64,000 bases of DNA from an uncultured bacterium (GTDB taxonomy: Bacteria; Cyanobacteriota; Vampirovibrionia; Gastranaerophilales; Gastranaerophilaceae). The first letter of the stretch is position 1; each line of letters starts with the position of its first letter. Where the stretch lies: the NCBI GenBank assembly GCA_958366705.1, contig CATXCB010000001.1, positions 218,345 through 282,344 on the forward strand. Direction: 5' to 3'. Below are positions 8,388 to 16,759 of this stretch, in pieces. The position numbers and the translations under genes are program-made. Under the pieces are notes generated by a model. It had not been told where the DNA came from. It ran no database searches and was given only the letters and a program-made list of their open reading frames with translations.

Positions 8388-9230
8388 ATGAATTACTTCG
8401 AACGGGCAAGATACTTTAGAACTAAAAAACGTCTTGGACAAAACTTCCTTGTTGATGGGGAAGTTATTCAGGACATTATCAAATTTGCAAATATTACACC
8501 GGAAGATACAATTGTGGAAATCGGTCCGGGGGTTGGTTTTGTAACAGAACAACTTGTTAAATATGCGAAAAAAGTTATTGTTATTGAGCTGGATGAAGAA
8601 GCTATTGTAGAATTAAAAAAACTGGACGCTCCGAACTTGGAAATTATTCATAATGATGTTTTAAAAACGGATTTATCTGCTCTTTGTGATGAACAATTCA
8701 AGGTTGTTGCTAATATTCCATATTACATCACAAGCCCGATTATTGCTCATTTGCTTGGCGAAGTCGATGATTTAAATAACAAAAATCGAAATAAAATTAA
8801 AGATATCATTTTGATGGTTCAGGAAGAAGTTGCAAGAAGAATGGTTGCGAATGAAAATTCTCAAGGCAAGCAGTACGGATTGCTTACTATATTGTCACAG
8901 TTCTGGGCAGATGTTAAAATTTTAAGATTAGTGGGGAGGAAATGTTTTTATCCTGCCCCAAAAGTAAATTCTGCTCTTGTAAAACTTGATGTTAGAACTG
9001 AACCTAAATTAAAGCTTTCAGATTATTCACATTTTAGAAAAACTGTTAAATCAGCTTTTTCTCAACGTAGAAAGAATATTAAAAACTGTTTGTTAAATGG
9101 CGGGTTTTTAAAAGATAATGTTGTGAAATCCCTTGCGAATATGGGGTTGGACGAAAATATCAGAGGAGAAAAACTTTCTATTGAAATGTTTGGAAATTTG
9201 TCTGAGGAATTAATAAAGAATGCAAACTAA
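8388..9230 (+). CDS. rsmA: 16S rRNA dimethyladenosine transferase RsmA (KsgA)
   Basis: A 280-residue enzyme that dimethylates the two adjacent adenines in helix 45 of 16S rRNA using S-adenosylmethionine. It starts MNYFERARYF and continues RTKKRLGQNFLVD, the family signature. SAM motif I is VEIGPGVGFVTEQL, the catalytic motif is NIPYYITSPI, and a C-terminal helical domain ends in the family-typical SAFSQRRKN region. The ATG at 8388 is preferred over an in-frame GTG-less extension from 8358 because the family begins close to the RxKKxLGQNFL motif and because a TATAAT lies just upstream. It overlaps ispE by 11 bases, so the two are translationally coupled. Confidence 0.95.
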   Translation: MNYFERARYFRTKKRLGQNFLVDGEVIQDIIKFANITPEDTIVEIGPGVGFVTEQLVKYAKKVIVIELDEEAIVELKKLDAPNLEIIHNDVLKTDLSALCDEQFKVVANIPYYITSPIIAHLLGEVDDLNNKNRNKIKDIILMVQEEVARRMVANENSQGKQYGLLTILSQFWADVKILRLVGRKCFYPAPKVNSALVKLDVRTEPKLKLSDYSHFRKTVKSAFSQRRKNIKNCLLNGGFLKDNVVKSLANMGLDENIRGEKLSIEMFGNLSEELIKNAN

Positions 9231-10023
9231 ATCAATAAAAATTCAATGTCCTGCTAAAATTAATTTAAATTTAAAAGTTATAAATAAAAGAGAAGACGGG
9301 TTCCACAATATAGAAAGTGTTATGCAGGCTATAAGTTTGTTTGATTATCTCACAATTACAGCAGAAGAGTCAGTTGATTTTGGAATAATTTTGCAAGGTA
9401 ACAGTAATGAAATTCCGTACAATGAAAAAAATCTTGTCTATAAGGCTGTAAAATTGTTTTGTGAAACTTGCAAGATTACGGATAAGAAAATTGTGGTATA
9501 TATAGATAAAAATATTCCTGTATCGGCAGGTTTGGCAGGTGGAAGTACCGATGCTGCCGGAACTCTTTACGGATTAAATAAATTATTCGAAAATATTTTC
9601 TCAGAGTCAGAACTTCATAAACTGTGTGCAAATCTCGGATCAGATTTGAATTTTTGTCTTGTTGGAGGTTGCATGCTTACACGTGGACGCGGAGAAATTC
9701 TGGAGCCTTGTGAATTCAAAAATACTAAGGTGAATCTGATTAAACCTGTGAATCTCGGGATATCAGCTAAAGAAGCTTATACAAAGTTTTCTCAGAAAAT
9801 TGCTTTGAGTTTGACAGGACGAGATAATTATAGAAATGATTTAGAGTGGGCAGTAATTGAAGATTACAAAGAGCTGCTGTTTATAAAAGAAATGTATCCG
9901 GATGCTATTATGACAGGATCAGGTTCTACGTATTTTTCGTTAAAGAATGAATTTTTTGAGCAAAGTGGTTACTGGGTAAAAAATGGTCTGGAAGCAATAA
10001 ATTATGGAGTGAAGGAAGTTTAA
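9220..10023 (+). CDS. ispE: 4-diphosphocytidyl-2-C-methyl-D-erythritol kinase
   Basis: A 267-residue GHMP-family kinase of the MEP isoprenoid pathway. It phosphorylates CDP-ME with ATP. Conserved parts are the N-terminal CPAKINLNLKV, the ATP-binding glycine-rich loop PVSAGLAGGSTDAAG (residues ~97-111) and the C-terminal GHMP motif MTGSGSTYF. Family length is usually ~280-300, so this is slightly short but complete. It overlaps the end of rsmA, an arrangement seen in many bacteria. With dxr at 15593-16747 it indicates MEP-pathway isoprenoid synthesis. A bidirectional terminator follows. Confidence 0.95.
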   Translation: MQTKSIKIQCPAKINLNLKVINKREDGFHNIESVMQAISLFDYLTITAEESVDFGIILQGNSNEIPYNEKNLVYKAVKLFCETCKITDKKIVVYIDKNIPVSAGLAGGSTDAAGTLYGLNKLFENIFSESELHKLCANLGSDLNFCLVGGCMLTRGRGEILEPCEFKNTKVNLIKPVNLGISAKEAYTKFSQKIALSLTGRDNYRNDLEWAVIEDYKELLFIKEMYPDAIMTGSGSTYFSLKNEFFEQSGYWVKNGLEAINYGVKEV

Positions 10024-10049
10024 TTGCGTTTTTATTATTTTATAAAGTA

Positions 10050-10079
10050 GCAGCCGGACTTTTTATAAAGTCCGGCTGC
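10050..10079. terminator. Bidirectional hairpin terminator between ispE and the 705-residue gene
   Basis: Arms GCAGCCGGACTTT (10050-10062) and AAAGTCCGGCTGC (10067-10079) are perfectly complementary around a TTAT loop. It separates two convergent genes and probably serves both, although the U-tract is short. Confidence 0.85.
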
Positions 10080-10084
10080 ATTTG

Positions 10085-12202
10085 TTATTTGTGACTTTCA
10101 GCTCTTTTGCGTTCCCATTCTGCAAATTCTTCAGGTGTCATTCTTGGAGAAATTGGTTTGCCTGTATCACAGTCTGTAGCCCACATTAGTTTACCATCAC
10201 TTGCTGTGTTGTATTTTCTATCAGATTTACCACCAGGTTTGCCCTGTAAGTTGTTTGCTCTATCAACGGCATCATCTGCTAATTTTACAGTTTTACCGTT
10301 TGGTAATTGGAATTCTTTCTTCAGTGCTCGACCTGTCAATTTGTTATTTTCGTCTCTTGAGTTTTGAATTGCATTATCTCCAGATGATAATTGCTTTTGT
10401 ACAGCGCGTCTGTCCGCTTCTGATAGTTCAGTACCGTCACCATTTACATATAATTTAGAATAATGCCATGGACCACCGTATTTGATAACAGGGATTTCAG
10501 AACGAATATTTTCTTCATTTACATTATAACAATCTTCTTCTTCCGGCGGTGGTGTTACTGGCGTAGTTACTGTTGGTGTACTTACTGCTGGTGTAGATAC
10601 TGGTTCTTCAGCTTTTTCCGGTTCTACTAAGTGCGGATTATTTTTTACAAAGTTTGCGGCTTCGTAAGCAGCTACAAGCTCTCTAGTATTAACACTCTTG
10701 CCGGTTCTTTCACCAATGGAAGTTTGTAGAATTGCGGCTTTGATTTCTTTATCTCTATTTTTATCGCCTGTTATTTCCATATTAAGGATTTTATCCATAA
10801 CTGCTTGATTAGCTTTTCCTGAAACTTTTGCTTTTTGAGATAATACTTCATCTACGCTGGCACCTTTAAAGATGTCTTTTTCGCCACGGTCTTTAACTGT
10901 GATTGCTGCTATAACTGCTGGTAATACAGCTCCGGCTAAGCCTCTTAATGCCATTTCGCCTTTTGATATTTTATTAGTAGCTTCTGCAACTTTTGTAGCT
11001 GTAGATGTTACTGTTGTTGTTTGAGTGTCTGTAGCTTCAACTGAATCAAAGAATTCTTCTCCGTTTGAAGCCGTCCAGTGGTTAGTTGCTGTAGCAGATG
11101 CGTTTGCTGTAGCTGTTGCTGTAGCTGTTGCCGCTGCAGAGGCTACTGCTTGTGCTACCACACCTCCGCCAAGCAATCCGGTCAAAGCTCCTGTACCTAA
11201 TGCTAGTGTTGCGGCTCCGGCTTTCATTACACCTGTGTAATTCTTTCTTACATCCAGATTGGCTACTTCAAACATATCTTTTGTTGTTTTATTTTTAACT
11301 TCAGCACTGCCTTTTAGAACTTTTCTTTCATCAAGTCCAGCTTTAAAGTCAGAACCGGTGTATTGCAACATTGTTTTTTGGTATGCTTCGGTGTTTACTG
11401 AACCATCTTCGTTAAACATTTGAGATGCATTATAGTCTCTTTGTATGTACTCAGCAGCTTTTACCATTACTTGGAATGCTTTATTTTTATCTGCAGGTGT
11501 TGCACCATTTTCGTAAATATCTTTATATTTATGATATGACTTTAAAGCTTCTTCAACACTTGTTTTTGATTTTTCATGAAGTCGTTTGGCTCCTTCTAAA
11601 GCTTTTCCATCTAATAATGTGTATTTAGGATTGTCTTTATCCCAGGTTCCATCTTCTTTTGCTTGTTTTACTGCAGCTTTATATTCTTCTTCATTTGTGT
11701 ATATTTTTTCAAGTGCATCATAGCGGTTCATGGCTTCTAAGTTTTTAGTAGCTGCTTTTGCAATTTTTTTAGCTTTTCTGCCAGTTACATCAAATTCAAC
11801 TGCAGCTTCATCTTTTGTATCATATCTTTCTTGACCTCTTAAAGCTTTTGTATCGGTTGCTGCTATGTTGTCTCTTTTGGATTGGAATTCATCCAGTACA
11901 TTTTGTGCTTCTGTTTTTGGTGTCGTTGTTTTTTGTGCAGCAGCTTTCATTTCTGCAATTTCAGCATTGGCTTTCTGTTGTGCTTCAGCTTTTTTTGCTT
12001 GCTCTTCAGGAGTTAGAGGAGCTGTTTCTGCATGTTCTACTTTTGTTTCGGCTTTTTTTGAATTCTCATCAAATTTTAAAATTGCAGTACTAAGTTCTTG
12101 TACTTTTGCAAAGTCTCCTTTTGCGGAGGCGGCATTTAGTTGAGCCACCAGTTGTGCTCTCTGAGCTTGGTTTGCACCATTCACACCATTTGTACCCATC
12201 AT
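10085..12202 (-). CDS. Large Ala/Lys-rich lineage-type protein with coiled coil and two hydrophobic segments
   Basis: A 705-residue protein I do not recognise. It begins MMGTNGVNGANQ, with no cleavable signal peptide. Residues ~50-130 are Lys/Glu/Ala-rich and probably coiled coil. A Gly/Ala-rich hydrophobic stretch at ~325-360 runs into an Ala-Thr repeat (ATATATATANASATAT) encoded by a GCTGTAGCTGTT-like DNA repeat. A second hydrophobic stretch is at ~415-437 (RGLAGAVLPAVIAAI). A Pro/Thr linker near 545-560 precedes a C-terminal ~150-residue domain starting near CYNVNEENIRSEIP. AAAGGACAAATG supports the start. It could be membrane-inserted through the two hydrophobic segments. Function is unknown. 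Confidence 0.7.
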   Translation of the reverse strand: MMGTNGVNGANQAQRAQLVAQLNAASAKGDFAKVQELSTAILKFDENSKKAETKVEHAETAPLTPEEQAKKAEAQQKANAEIAEMKAAAQKTTTPKTEAQNVLDEFQSKRDNIAATDTKALRGQERYDTKDEAAVEFDVTGRKAKKIAKAATKNLEAMNRYDALEKIYTNEEEYKAAVKQAKEDGTWDKDNPKYTLLDGKALEGAKRLHEKSKTSVEEALKSYHKYKDIYENGATPADKNKAFQVMVKAAEYIQRDYNASQMFNEDGSVNTEAYQKTMLQYTGSDFKAGLDERKVLKGSAEVKNKTTKDMFEVANLDVRKNYTGVMKAGAATLALGTGALTGLLGGGVVAQAVASAAATATATATANASATATNHWTASNGEEFFDSVEATDTQTTTVTSTATKVAEATNKISKGEMALRGLAGAVLPAVIAAITVKDRGEKDIFKGASVDEVLSQKAKVSGKANQAVMDKILNMEITGDKNRDKEIKAAILQTSIGERTGKSVNTRELVAAYEAANFVKNNPHLVEPEKAEEPVSTPAVSTPTVTTPVTPPPEEEDCYNVNEENIRSEIPVIKYGGPWHYSKLYVNGDGTELSEADRRAVQKQLSSGDNAIQNSRDENNKLTGRALKKEFQLPNGKTVKLADDAVDRANNLQGKPGGKSDRKYNTASDGKLMWATDCDTGKPISPRMTPEEFAEWERKRAESHK

Positions 12203-12625
12203 TTGTCCTTTCTTTCTCTTATAGAATTTTGTACATTAATTTCACTATGTTTTTATAAACGTTTTATTGTCTCAAAAATTTACTTTTTTTATCTACTTTT
12301 TATATACTAAATAGCTCAAATGCAAATATAGTGTATTTATTAGTATGTTAAGAAATATTAATAAAACGTTTAGTTTGATGTTATTTATTTAATTTGGTTT
12401 ATTTCTTATACGCATTTCTAACCTTTCTACAATTTTTACACAGTATCCTTTTATGTGAATAATCGGTTTTTTGGAAATTTATCTTTAATAATTTCGGGTA
12501 AAATAATTCGTTTTCTGCTTGAAAGCCTTTCTATGCGTGGTTTTAGGTTGGTTTACAAAAATTCATAAAAGGCTGTTTATAATCTTAATATCTTTATGAT
12601 TTTAACTTGCGTACAGGAGGTTAAT
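12203..12625. promoter_or_regulatory. Divergent intergenic region with a spaced inverted repeat and a trmB promoter
   Basis: This A+T-rich gap contains no open gene. AAACGTTTTATT (12257-12268) and AATAAAACGTTT (12360-12371) form a 12-base inverted pair about 90 bases apart, possibly two operator half-sites or the stem of a long loop. TTTACA at 12552-12557 and TATAAT at 12578-12583 (20-base spacer, longer than ideal) could drive the TrmB gene. A strong AGGAGG is at 12615-12620. Confidence 0.4.
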
Positions 12626-12658
12626 TTGTTAAAATTTGAGAAATGGATGATATTATAG
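12626..12658 (+). CDS. Possible leader micro-ORF overlapping the TrmB start
   Basis: TTG at 12626 lies 5 bases after a perfect AGGAGG and opens a 10-codon frame (MLKFEKWMIL) that ends 15 bases inside the TrmB gene in another frame. The AGGAGG is 22 bases from the TrmB ATG, too far to serve it directly. The micro-ORF could couple translation, or the start assignment of TrmB may be off. Speculative. Confidence 0.25.
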   Translation: MLKFEKWMIL

Positions 12659-13440
12659 AAAAATTAAAAGAGTTTGGATTTAATTCTTATGAAGCAAAGG
12701 TTTACCTTGCGTTATTGAAAAAATATCCGGCAACAGGGTATGAAGTTGCGCAAATTGCAGATATTCCACAGTCAAGGGCTTATGATTCTTTAAAATCTTT
12801 AGTTGTATCGAAAGTTGTTTTTTCTTCAGATGAAAAGCCTCAAAAGTATACACCGGTAGCTCCAAAAGAATTGACACAAAGGTTTAAACGTAAACTTAAT
12901 TCGGCAATTGATTATCTTGAAAAAAAACTTCCGGATGTTAGAGATGATTATAATGAACCTATCCATACTATCACCGGATATAATAATATCTTGACGAAAG
13001 TTAGTGAGGTTATTAATAATACTTCTCGTTCAATCTATTTGGAGTTATGGGCTGTTGATTATCAACAGCTGGCTGGGGTTATTGAACAGGCATATGATCG
13101 CGGTATTGATATAAGACTTGTAGGTTATGATGATTTATCATCTCCTTATGGTATTGTTTATCAGCATGATGGAGCTAAAGAGGTTGAATATTTAACAGGC
13201 AGCAGATTAGTTTATTTATTATCTGATGAAACTGAATGTGTATTTGGCAGGATAGAATCTCAGGTTACCTGGACCAAAAATCCTGATGTGGCATATCTTT
13301 TAAAAGAGTTTATAGTTCACGATATGTATTTATTAGATGTAAATAAACAATTTCCTGAACAGTTGAAATACTTCTATGGTAATAGCTTTAGAAAGCTTAA
13401 AGACAAAATTGTTACAAAATCTTCCAGTTACAATTTGTAG
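12643..13440 (+). CDS. TrmB-family transcriptional regulator
   Basis: A 265-residue protein with an N-terminal winged helix-turn-helix (residues ~1-80; KLKEFGFNSYEAKVYLALLK is the family opening, followed by PQSRAYDSLKSL). It then has a linker coiled coil and a PLD-like sugar-sensing middle domain (about 105-235). TrmB proteins regulate sugar uptake or metabolism genes in response to maltose-type ligands. The C-terminal ligand domain of the archaeal long form is absent. The ATG at 12643 fits the family N terminus but has no well-placed Shine-Dalgarno (see the micro-ORF). No sugar operon is adjacent, so targets are unknown. Confidence 0.85.
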   Translation: MDDIIEKLKEFGFNSYEAKVYLALLKKYPATGYEVAQIADIPQSRAYDSLKSLVVSKVVFSSDEKPQKYTPVAPKELTQRFKRKLNSAIDYLEKKLPDVRDDYNEPIHTITGYNNILTKVSEVINNTSRSIYLELWAVDYQQLAGVIEQAYDRGIDIRLVGYDDLSSPYGIVYQHDGAKEVEYLTGSRLVYLLSDETECVFGRIESQVTWTKNPDVAYLLKEFIVHDMYLLDVNKQFPEQLKYFYGNSFRKLKDKIVTKSSSYNL

Positions 13441-13544
13441 CATGCCGTTTTTTTAATAAATATTTACTTTTATATGTTTATTTAAGGTTTATAATTATAG
13501 AATAAATGTGAATAGAACATGTATTTTGGGAGAATAAAAGGGAC

Positions 13545-14162
13545 ATGGACGGATATAGCTTTGAGATAATTACCGGTCCAATGAGCTGCGGTAAAACAGA
13601 AGAGCTTTTGAGACGTATCAGACGTTGTATTATTGCCAAGAAAAAAGTAAAAGTTATTTCACCTGATGTGGATACAAGAGCTAAAGGTGATTATATTGAA
13701 TCAAGAAATGGTTTGTGGCTTGATGCTATTAAGGTAAAGCATTCAGTTCAAATTTTGAGTTTGGTAAGAGATGCAGAAGTCGTTGCAATTGATGAATTAC
13801 AGTTTTTTGATTCTAATATTGTTAAAGTTATAACTCAATTGATGAACGAGGGGAAAAAAGTTATCGGTACAGGACTTGAGCTTGATTTTAAAGCTGAGCC
13901 GTTCGGGCCAATGCCTGAATTGATGTGTATTGCAACAAAAGTTGATAAACTGCATGCTGTTTGTATGAAGTGTGGATGTGAACATGCTACAAGAACTCAA
14001 AGATTAATTGATGGTCAGCCTGCAGATAAGAATTCTCCATTGATTATGATTGGCGGTGATGAAACTTATGAAGCAAGATGTGTCAGATGTTATGAATTGC
14101 CTGACTCAGGTGCTAAGAAAAAATCGGCAGGTTTTAAGTTATTACAATTTGATCACAGATAA
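13545..14162 (+). CDS. tdk: Thymidine kinase, type II
   Basis: A 205-residue salvage kinase that phosphorylates thymidine with ATP. Walker A GPMSCGKT is at residues 11-18, Walker B/lasso DELQFFD is near 84-90, and four zinc-binding cysteines are in CMKCG and RCVRC. Length and motif order are those of the tetrameric type II family, distinct from herpes-type kinases. A Shine-Dalgarno-like GGGAG and AAGGG precede the ATG. A hairpin terminator follows, so it is probably monocistronic. Confidence 0.96.
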   Translation: MDGYSFEIITGPMSCGKTEELLRRIRRCIIAKKKVKVISPDVDTRAKGDYIESRNGLWLDAIKVKHSVQILSLVRDAEVVAIDELQFFDSNIVKVITQLMNEGKKVIGTGLELDFKAEPFGPMPELMCIATKVDKLHAVCMKCGCEHATRTQRLIDGQPADKNSPLIMIGGDETYEARCVRCYELPDSGAKKKSAGFKLLQFDHR

Positions 14163-14183
14163 GATATATACATTATAGTAATG

Positions 14184-14215
14184 AATGTGGAATTTAAAAT
14201 TTCACATTTTTTTTT
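14184..14215 (+). terminator. Terminator after tdk
   Basis: AATGTGGAATTT (14184-14195) pairs with AAATTTCACATT (14197-14208), with one G-U pair. It is followed by a T-run to 14215. The loop opens a few base pairs at the tip. Confidence 0.75.
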
Positions 14216-14319
14216 ATATGTGATAATATAAGCACAGTGATAATTCTTTATCTCGGAAACTTTTTGAGATTGTTTTCGTCTAAGTTTAGCAGAGGGAATT
14301 ATTGGAGGTTTAGGTAAGA

Positions 14320-15540
14320 ATGAGAAAACTAATGAAGAAAAGTATTATATTTCTAGGTTTATTTATTGTAATGTTTAGCTGGGTGATAAGATCAAATGTT
14401 CATGCCGCAACTCCTGCAGAATTGTATGATAATGTCTGGAGATTGATTAATTCAAAATATGTTGATCAAACAAACAATGAACAGGATTGGCTAAAATGGC
14501 GTCATAAGTATGATAATGTTTTAAGGACTGAAGATGATGCTTATGTAGCTATTGATACAATGATTGCCAGTTTGAATGACCCGTATACAAAATTTTTAGA
14601 CCCTAAAGAATTTGCGGATGAAACAGGTTCAATTAAAGGTTCTCTAAAGGGTATCGGTATTCAAATAGGTGTCAAAGACGGCAAATTAATGGTTATAGCA
14701 CCTATCGAAGATACTCCTGCAGAAAAAGCAGGTTTGCTGGCTGATGACGAAATTTTATCTATTGATGGTAAAAGTACAAAAGGTATAACTGTTGATAAAG
14801 CTGCAGATTTGATTCGGGGTGAAGAAGGTACTCAAGTTACTTTGGTTGTTAAACGTAAGGATTTAGCTCCAAAAACATATACAATTACACGTGCAGAAAT
14901 TGAGATTAAATCTGTTTCTCAAAAGATTCCTGATAATATCAGTATGCCAAATGACATCGGATATATTAGACTGAGTTCATTTATCAGCAGAAATGCAGCA
15001 AAAGAATTTTCTGATATTTTGACAAATTCACCGGATAAAAAAGCTTTTATCGTTGATTTACGTTCAAATCCGGGCGGTCTATTAAGCAATGCTATTTATA
15101 TTTCGGATATGTTTCTTGATGGAGGTGCTATTGTTAGTACTGTTGACAGAGACGGCTATAAAGAAACTCAGAGAGCTTCAAAGGGTGTACTTACAACCAA
15201 ACCGCTTGTTGTTATTTTGAATAAGGGTTCAGCTTCTGCAAGTGAGATTTTCTCAGGAGCTATGAAAGATAACAAAAGAGCTGTTTTAATTGGTACACAA
15301 TCATTTGGAAAAGGATTGGTTCAAGAAATCAACAAGCTTCCGGATAATGCGGGTATAAATATTACAATTCAAAAATATTTAACGCCAAATGGTACTGATA
15401 TTCACAAAAAAGGTATTACTCCTGATATAGTTGTTGATTTAACTGATGAAGACATAAAAAACAAAGATGATGTACAGTTAAAAAAAGCAATTGATGTAGC
15501 TAAAAGTTTAACTAATGGAACTTTTGTTGTAGCTAAATAG
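14320..15540 (+). CDS. ctpA: Carboxy-terminal processing peptidase (S41 family, PDZ-containing)
   Basis: A 406-residue periplasmic serine protease with a signal peptide or anchor (residues ~5-30, KSIIFLGLFIVMFSWVIRS...VHAA). It has an N-terminal helical cap, a PDZ domain (~110-195, GIGIQIGVKDGKLMV) that recognises C-terminal tails, and an S41 catalytic core. The Ser is within GSASASE (303-309) and the catalytic Lys is K331 in SFGKG. Substrates may include lipoproteins, cell-wall hydrolases or, in the wider lineage, D1-like precursors; none can be assigned here. GGAGG lies upstream of the ATG. A strong terminator follows. Confidence 0.93.
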   Translation: MRKLMKKSIIFLGLFIVMFSWVIRSNVHAATPAELYDNVWRLINSKYVDQTNNEQDWLKWRHKYDNVLRTEDDAYVAIDTMIASLNDPYTKFLDPKEFADETGSIKGSLKGIGIQIGVKDGKLMVIAPIEDTPAEKAGLLADDEILSIDGKSTKGITVDKAADLIRGEEGTQVTLVVKRKDLAPKTYTITRAEIEIKSVSQKIPDNISMPNDIGYIRLSSFISRNAAKEFSDILTNSPDKKAFIVDLRSNPGGLLSNAIYISDMFLDGGAIVSTVDRDGYKETQRASKGVLTTKPLVVILNKGSASASEIFSGAMKDNKRAVLIGTQSFGKGLVQEINKLPDNAGINITIQKYLTPNGTDIHKKGITPDIVVDLTDEDIKNKDDVQLKKAIDVAKSLTNGTFVVAK

Positions 15541-15556
15541 AAAATTATAGTATGAG

Positions 15557-15588
15557 AAAGCGGCTTTGGTTTAAACCAAAGCCGCTTT
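15557..15588. terminator. Bidirectional terminator between ctpA and dxr
   Basis: A perfect 16-bp inverted repeat, AAAGCGGCTTTGGTTT (15557-15572) with its complement at 15573-15588. It is continuous, so the loop forms from the central A/T pairs. It is followed by T-runs and serves the convergent genes. Confidence 0.9.
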
Positions 15589-15592
15589 TTTA

Positions 15593-16747
15593 TTATTTGA
15601 AATTTAAATTTATAAGCTCATTTGTTTTTGCTCTAATTTCTTTATCAATTTCAAAAATTTCATCTATTGTTGGGTTTTTGATAATATTGTGTTTAGTCAT
15701 CATTGTTTCTGTAATTTGATAAATATCATAGAGTCTTATTTTATCTTGTAAGAAAGCAAATACAGCTTCTTCATTTGCCGCATTAAGGCATACTGTAGCT
15801 GAGCCTCCTTGTTCTCCAGCCTGGTATGCCAGTTTTACGCTAGGAAATTTTTCAAGGTCGGGTTTTTCAAAATCAAGTCTTGCAATTTCTGAAAAACTGA
15901 AACTTTTTGACTTAATTCCCTCAAAGCGTTGCGGATATGTTATTGCGTACTGAATAGGAATATGCATACTAGGTAAGCCTATTTGAGCGATTACACTGCC
16001 GTCAACGTATTCTATTGCTGAGTGAACTATACTTTGAGGATGAACTACTACATCAATTTTGTTATACGGCATATTGAAAAGATGATGAGCTTCAATTATT
16101 TCTAAGCCTTTATTCATTAGTGTTGCACTGTCTACAGTGATTTTTCTGCCCATATTCCATCGTGGGTGTGCCAGAGCTTGAGCTACAGTAGAGGTTTTCA
16201 TATCTTCAATTGTTTTTTTTAGGAAGGGGCCTCCGCTTGCTGTGATAATAAGTTTTTCAACCTGTGAAATATCTTTTATGCACTGGTGAATTGCACAATG
16301 TTCGCTGTCTACAGGAATAATTTTTACACCTGCATTTTTGGCTTTTTGCATTACGATATCTCCTGCCATAACAAGAGTTTCTTTGTTTGCAAGTGCAATA
16401 TCAATCCCGTGTTCTATAGCCTTTAATGTAGGTTTTAATCCTATTTTTCCGGAGACAGCAACCAGAATAATATCATTTTCTGTATTTGAACAAATTTCAT
16501 TTAAACCTTCAGAGCCGTATAGAACTTTTGTATCTTTAATATCAATCTTTTCTTTTGTTTCTTTGCCTATACAAATATATTTCGGTTTGAATTTTTGAGT
16601 CTGCTGTTTTAACAGCTCAATATTTCCGCCTCCTGAGAGGGCAATTATTTCAAATTTATCTTGAAGTTTTTCTATTACTTCAAGAGCTTGAGTTCCGATT
16701 GAACCGGTGGAACCAAGGATACTTATTTTTCTCTTCCGTGTATTCAT
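15593..16747 (-). CDS. dxr: 1-deoxy-D-xylulose 5-phosphate reductoisomerase
   Basis: A 384-residue NADPH-dependent enzyme that converts DXP to MEP, the committed step of the MEP isoprenoid pathway. N-terminal Rossmann motif ISILGSTGSIGTQALEV is present (residues ~8-24). The NADPH/metal site motif is ALANKETLVMAG, the flexible catalytic loop region includes ITASGGPFLKK, and substrate-binding residues are in HPRWNMGRKITVDSATLMNK. Full family length. It lies 12 bases after the sensor kinase gene but has its own TATAAT 6 bases before the ATG and no Shine-Dalgarno, so it may be transcribed separately as a leaderless message. Confidence 0.97.
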   Translation of the reverse strand: MNTRKRKISILGSTGSIGTQALEVIEKLQDKFEIIALSGGGNIELLKQQTQKFKPKYICIGKETKEKIDIKDTKVLYGSEGLNEICSNTENDIILVAVSGKIGLKPTLKAIEHGIDIALANKETLVMAGDIVMQKAKNAGVKIIPVDSEHCAIHQCIKDISQVEKLIITASGGPFLKKTIEDMKTSTVAQALAHPRWNMGRKITVDSATLMNKGLEIIEAHHLFNMPYNKIDVVVHPQSIVHSAIEYVDGSVIAQIGLPSMHIPIQYAITYPQRFEGIKSKSFSFSEIARLDFEKPDLEKFPSVKLAYQAGEQGGSATVCLNAANEEAVFAFLQDKIRLYDIYQITETMMTKHNIIKNPTIDEIFEIDKEIRAKTNELINLNFK

Positions 16748-16753
16748 AAGATA

Positions 16754-16759
16754 ATTATA
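16754..16759 (-). promoter_or_regulatory. -10 box of dxr, leaderless start likely
   Basis: TATAAT on the minus strand ends 6 bases before the dxr ATG and overlaps the 3' end of the kinase stop region. There is no ribosome-binding site. Confidence 0.5.

Noticed and set aside
11025..11240. Ala/Val-rich ORF on the plus strand inside the 705-residue gene.
   Set aside because: It is the complement of the Ala/Thr/Gly-rich coding sequence; no start signal and overlaps fully with a better-supported gene.
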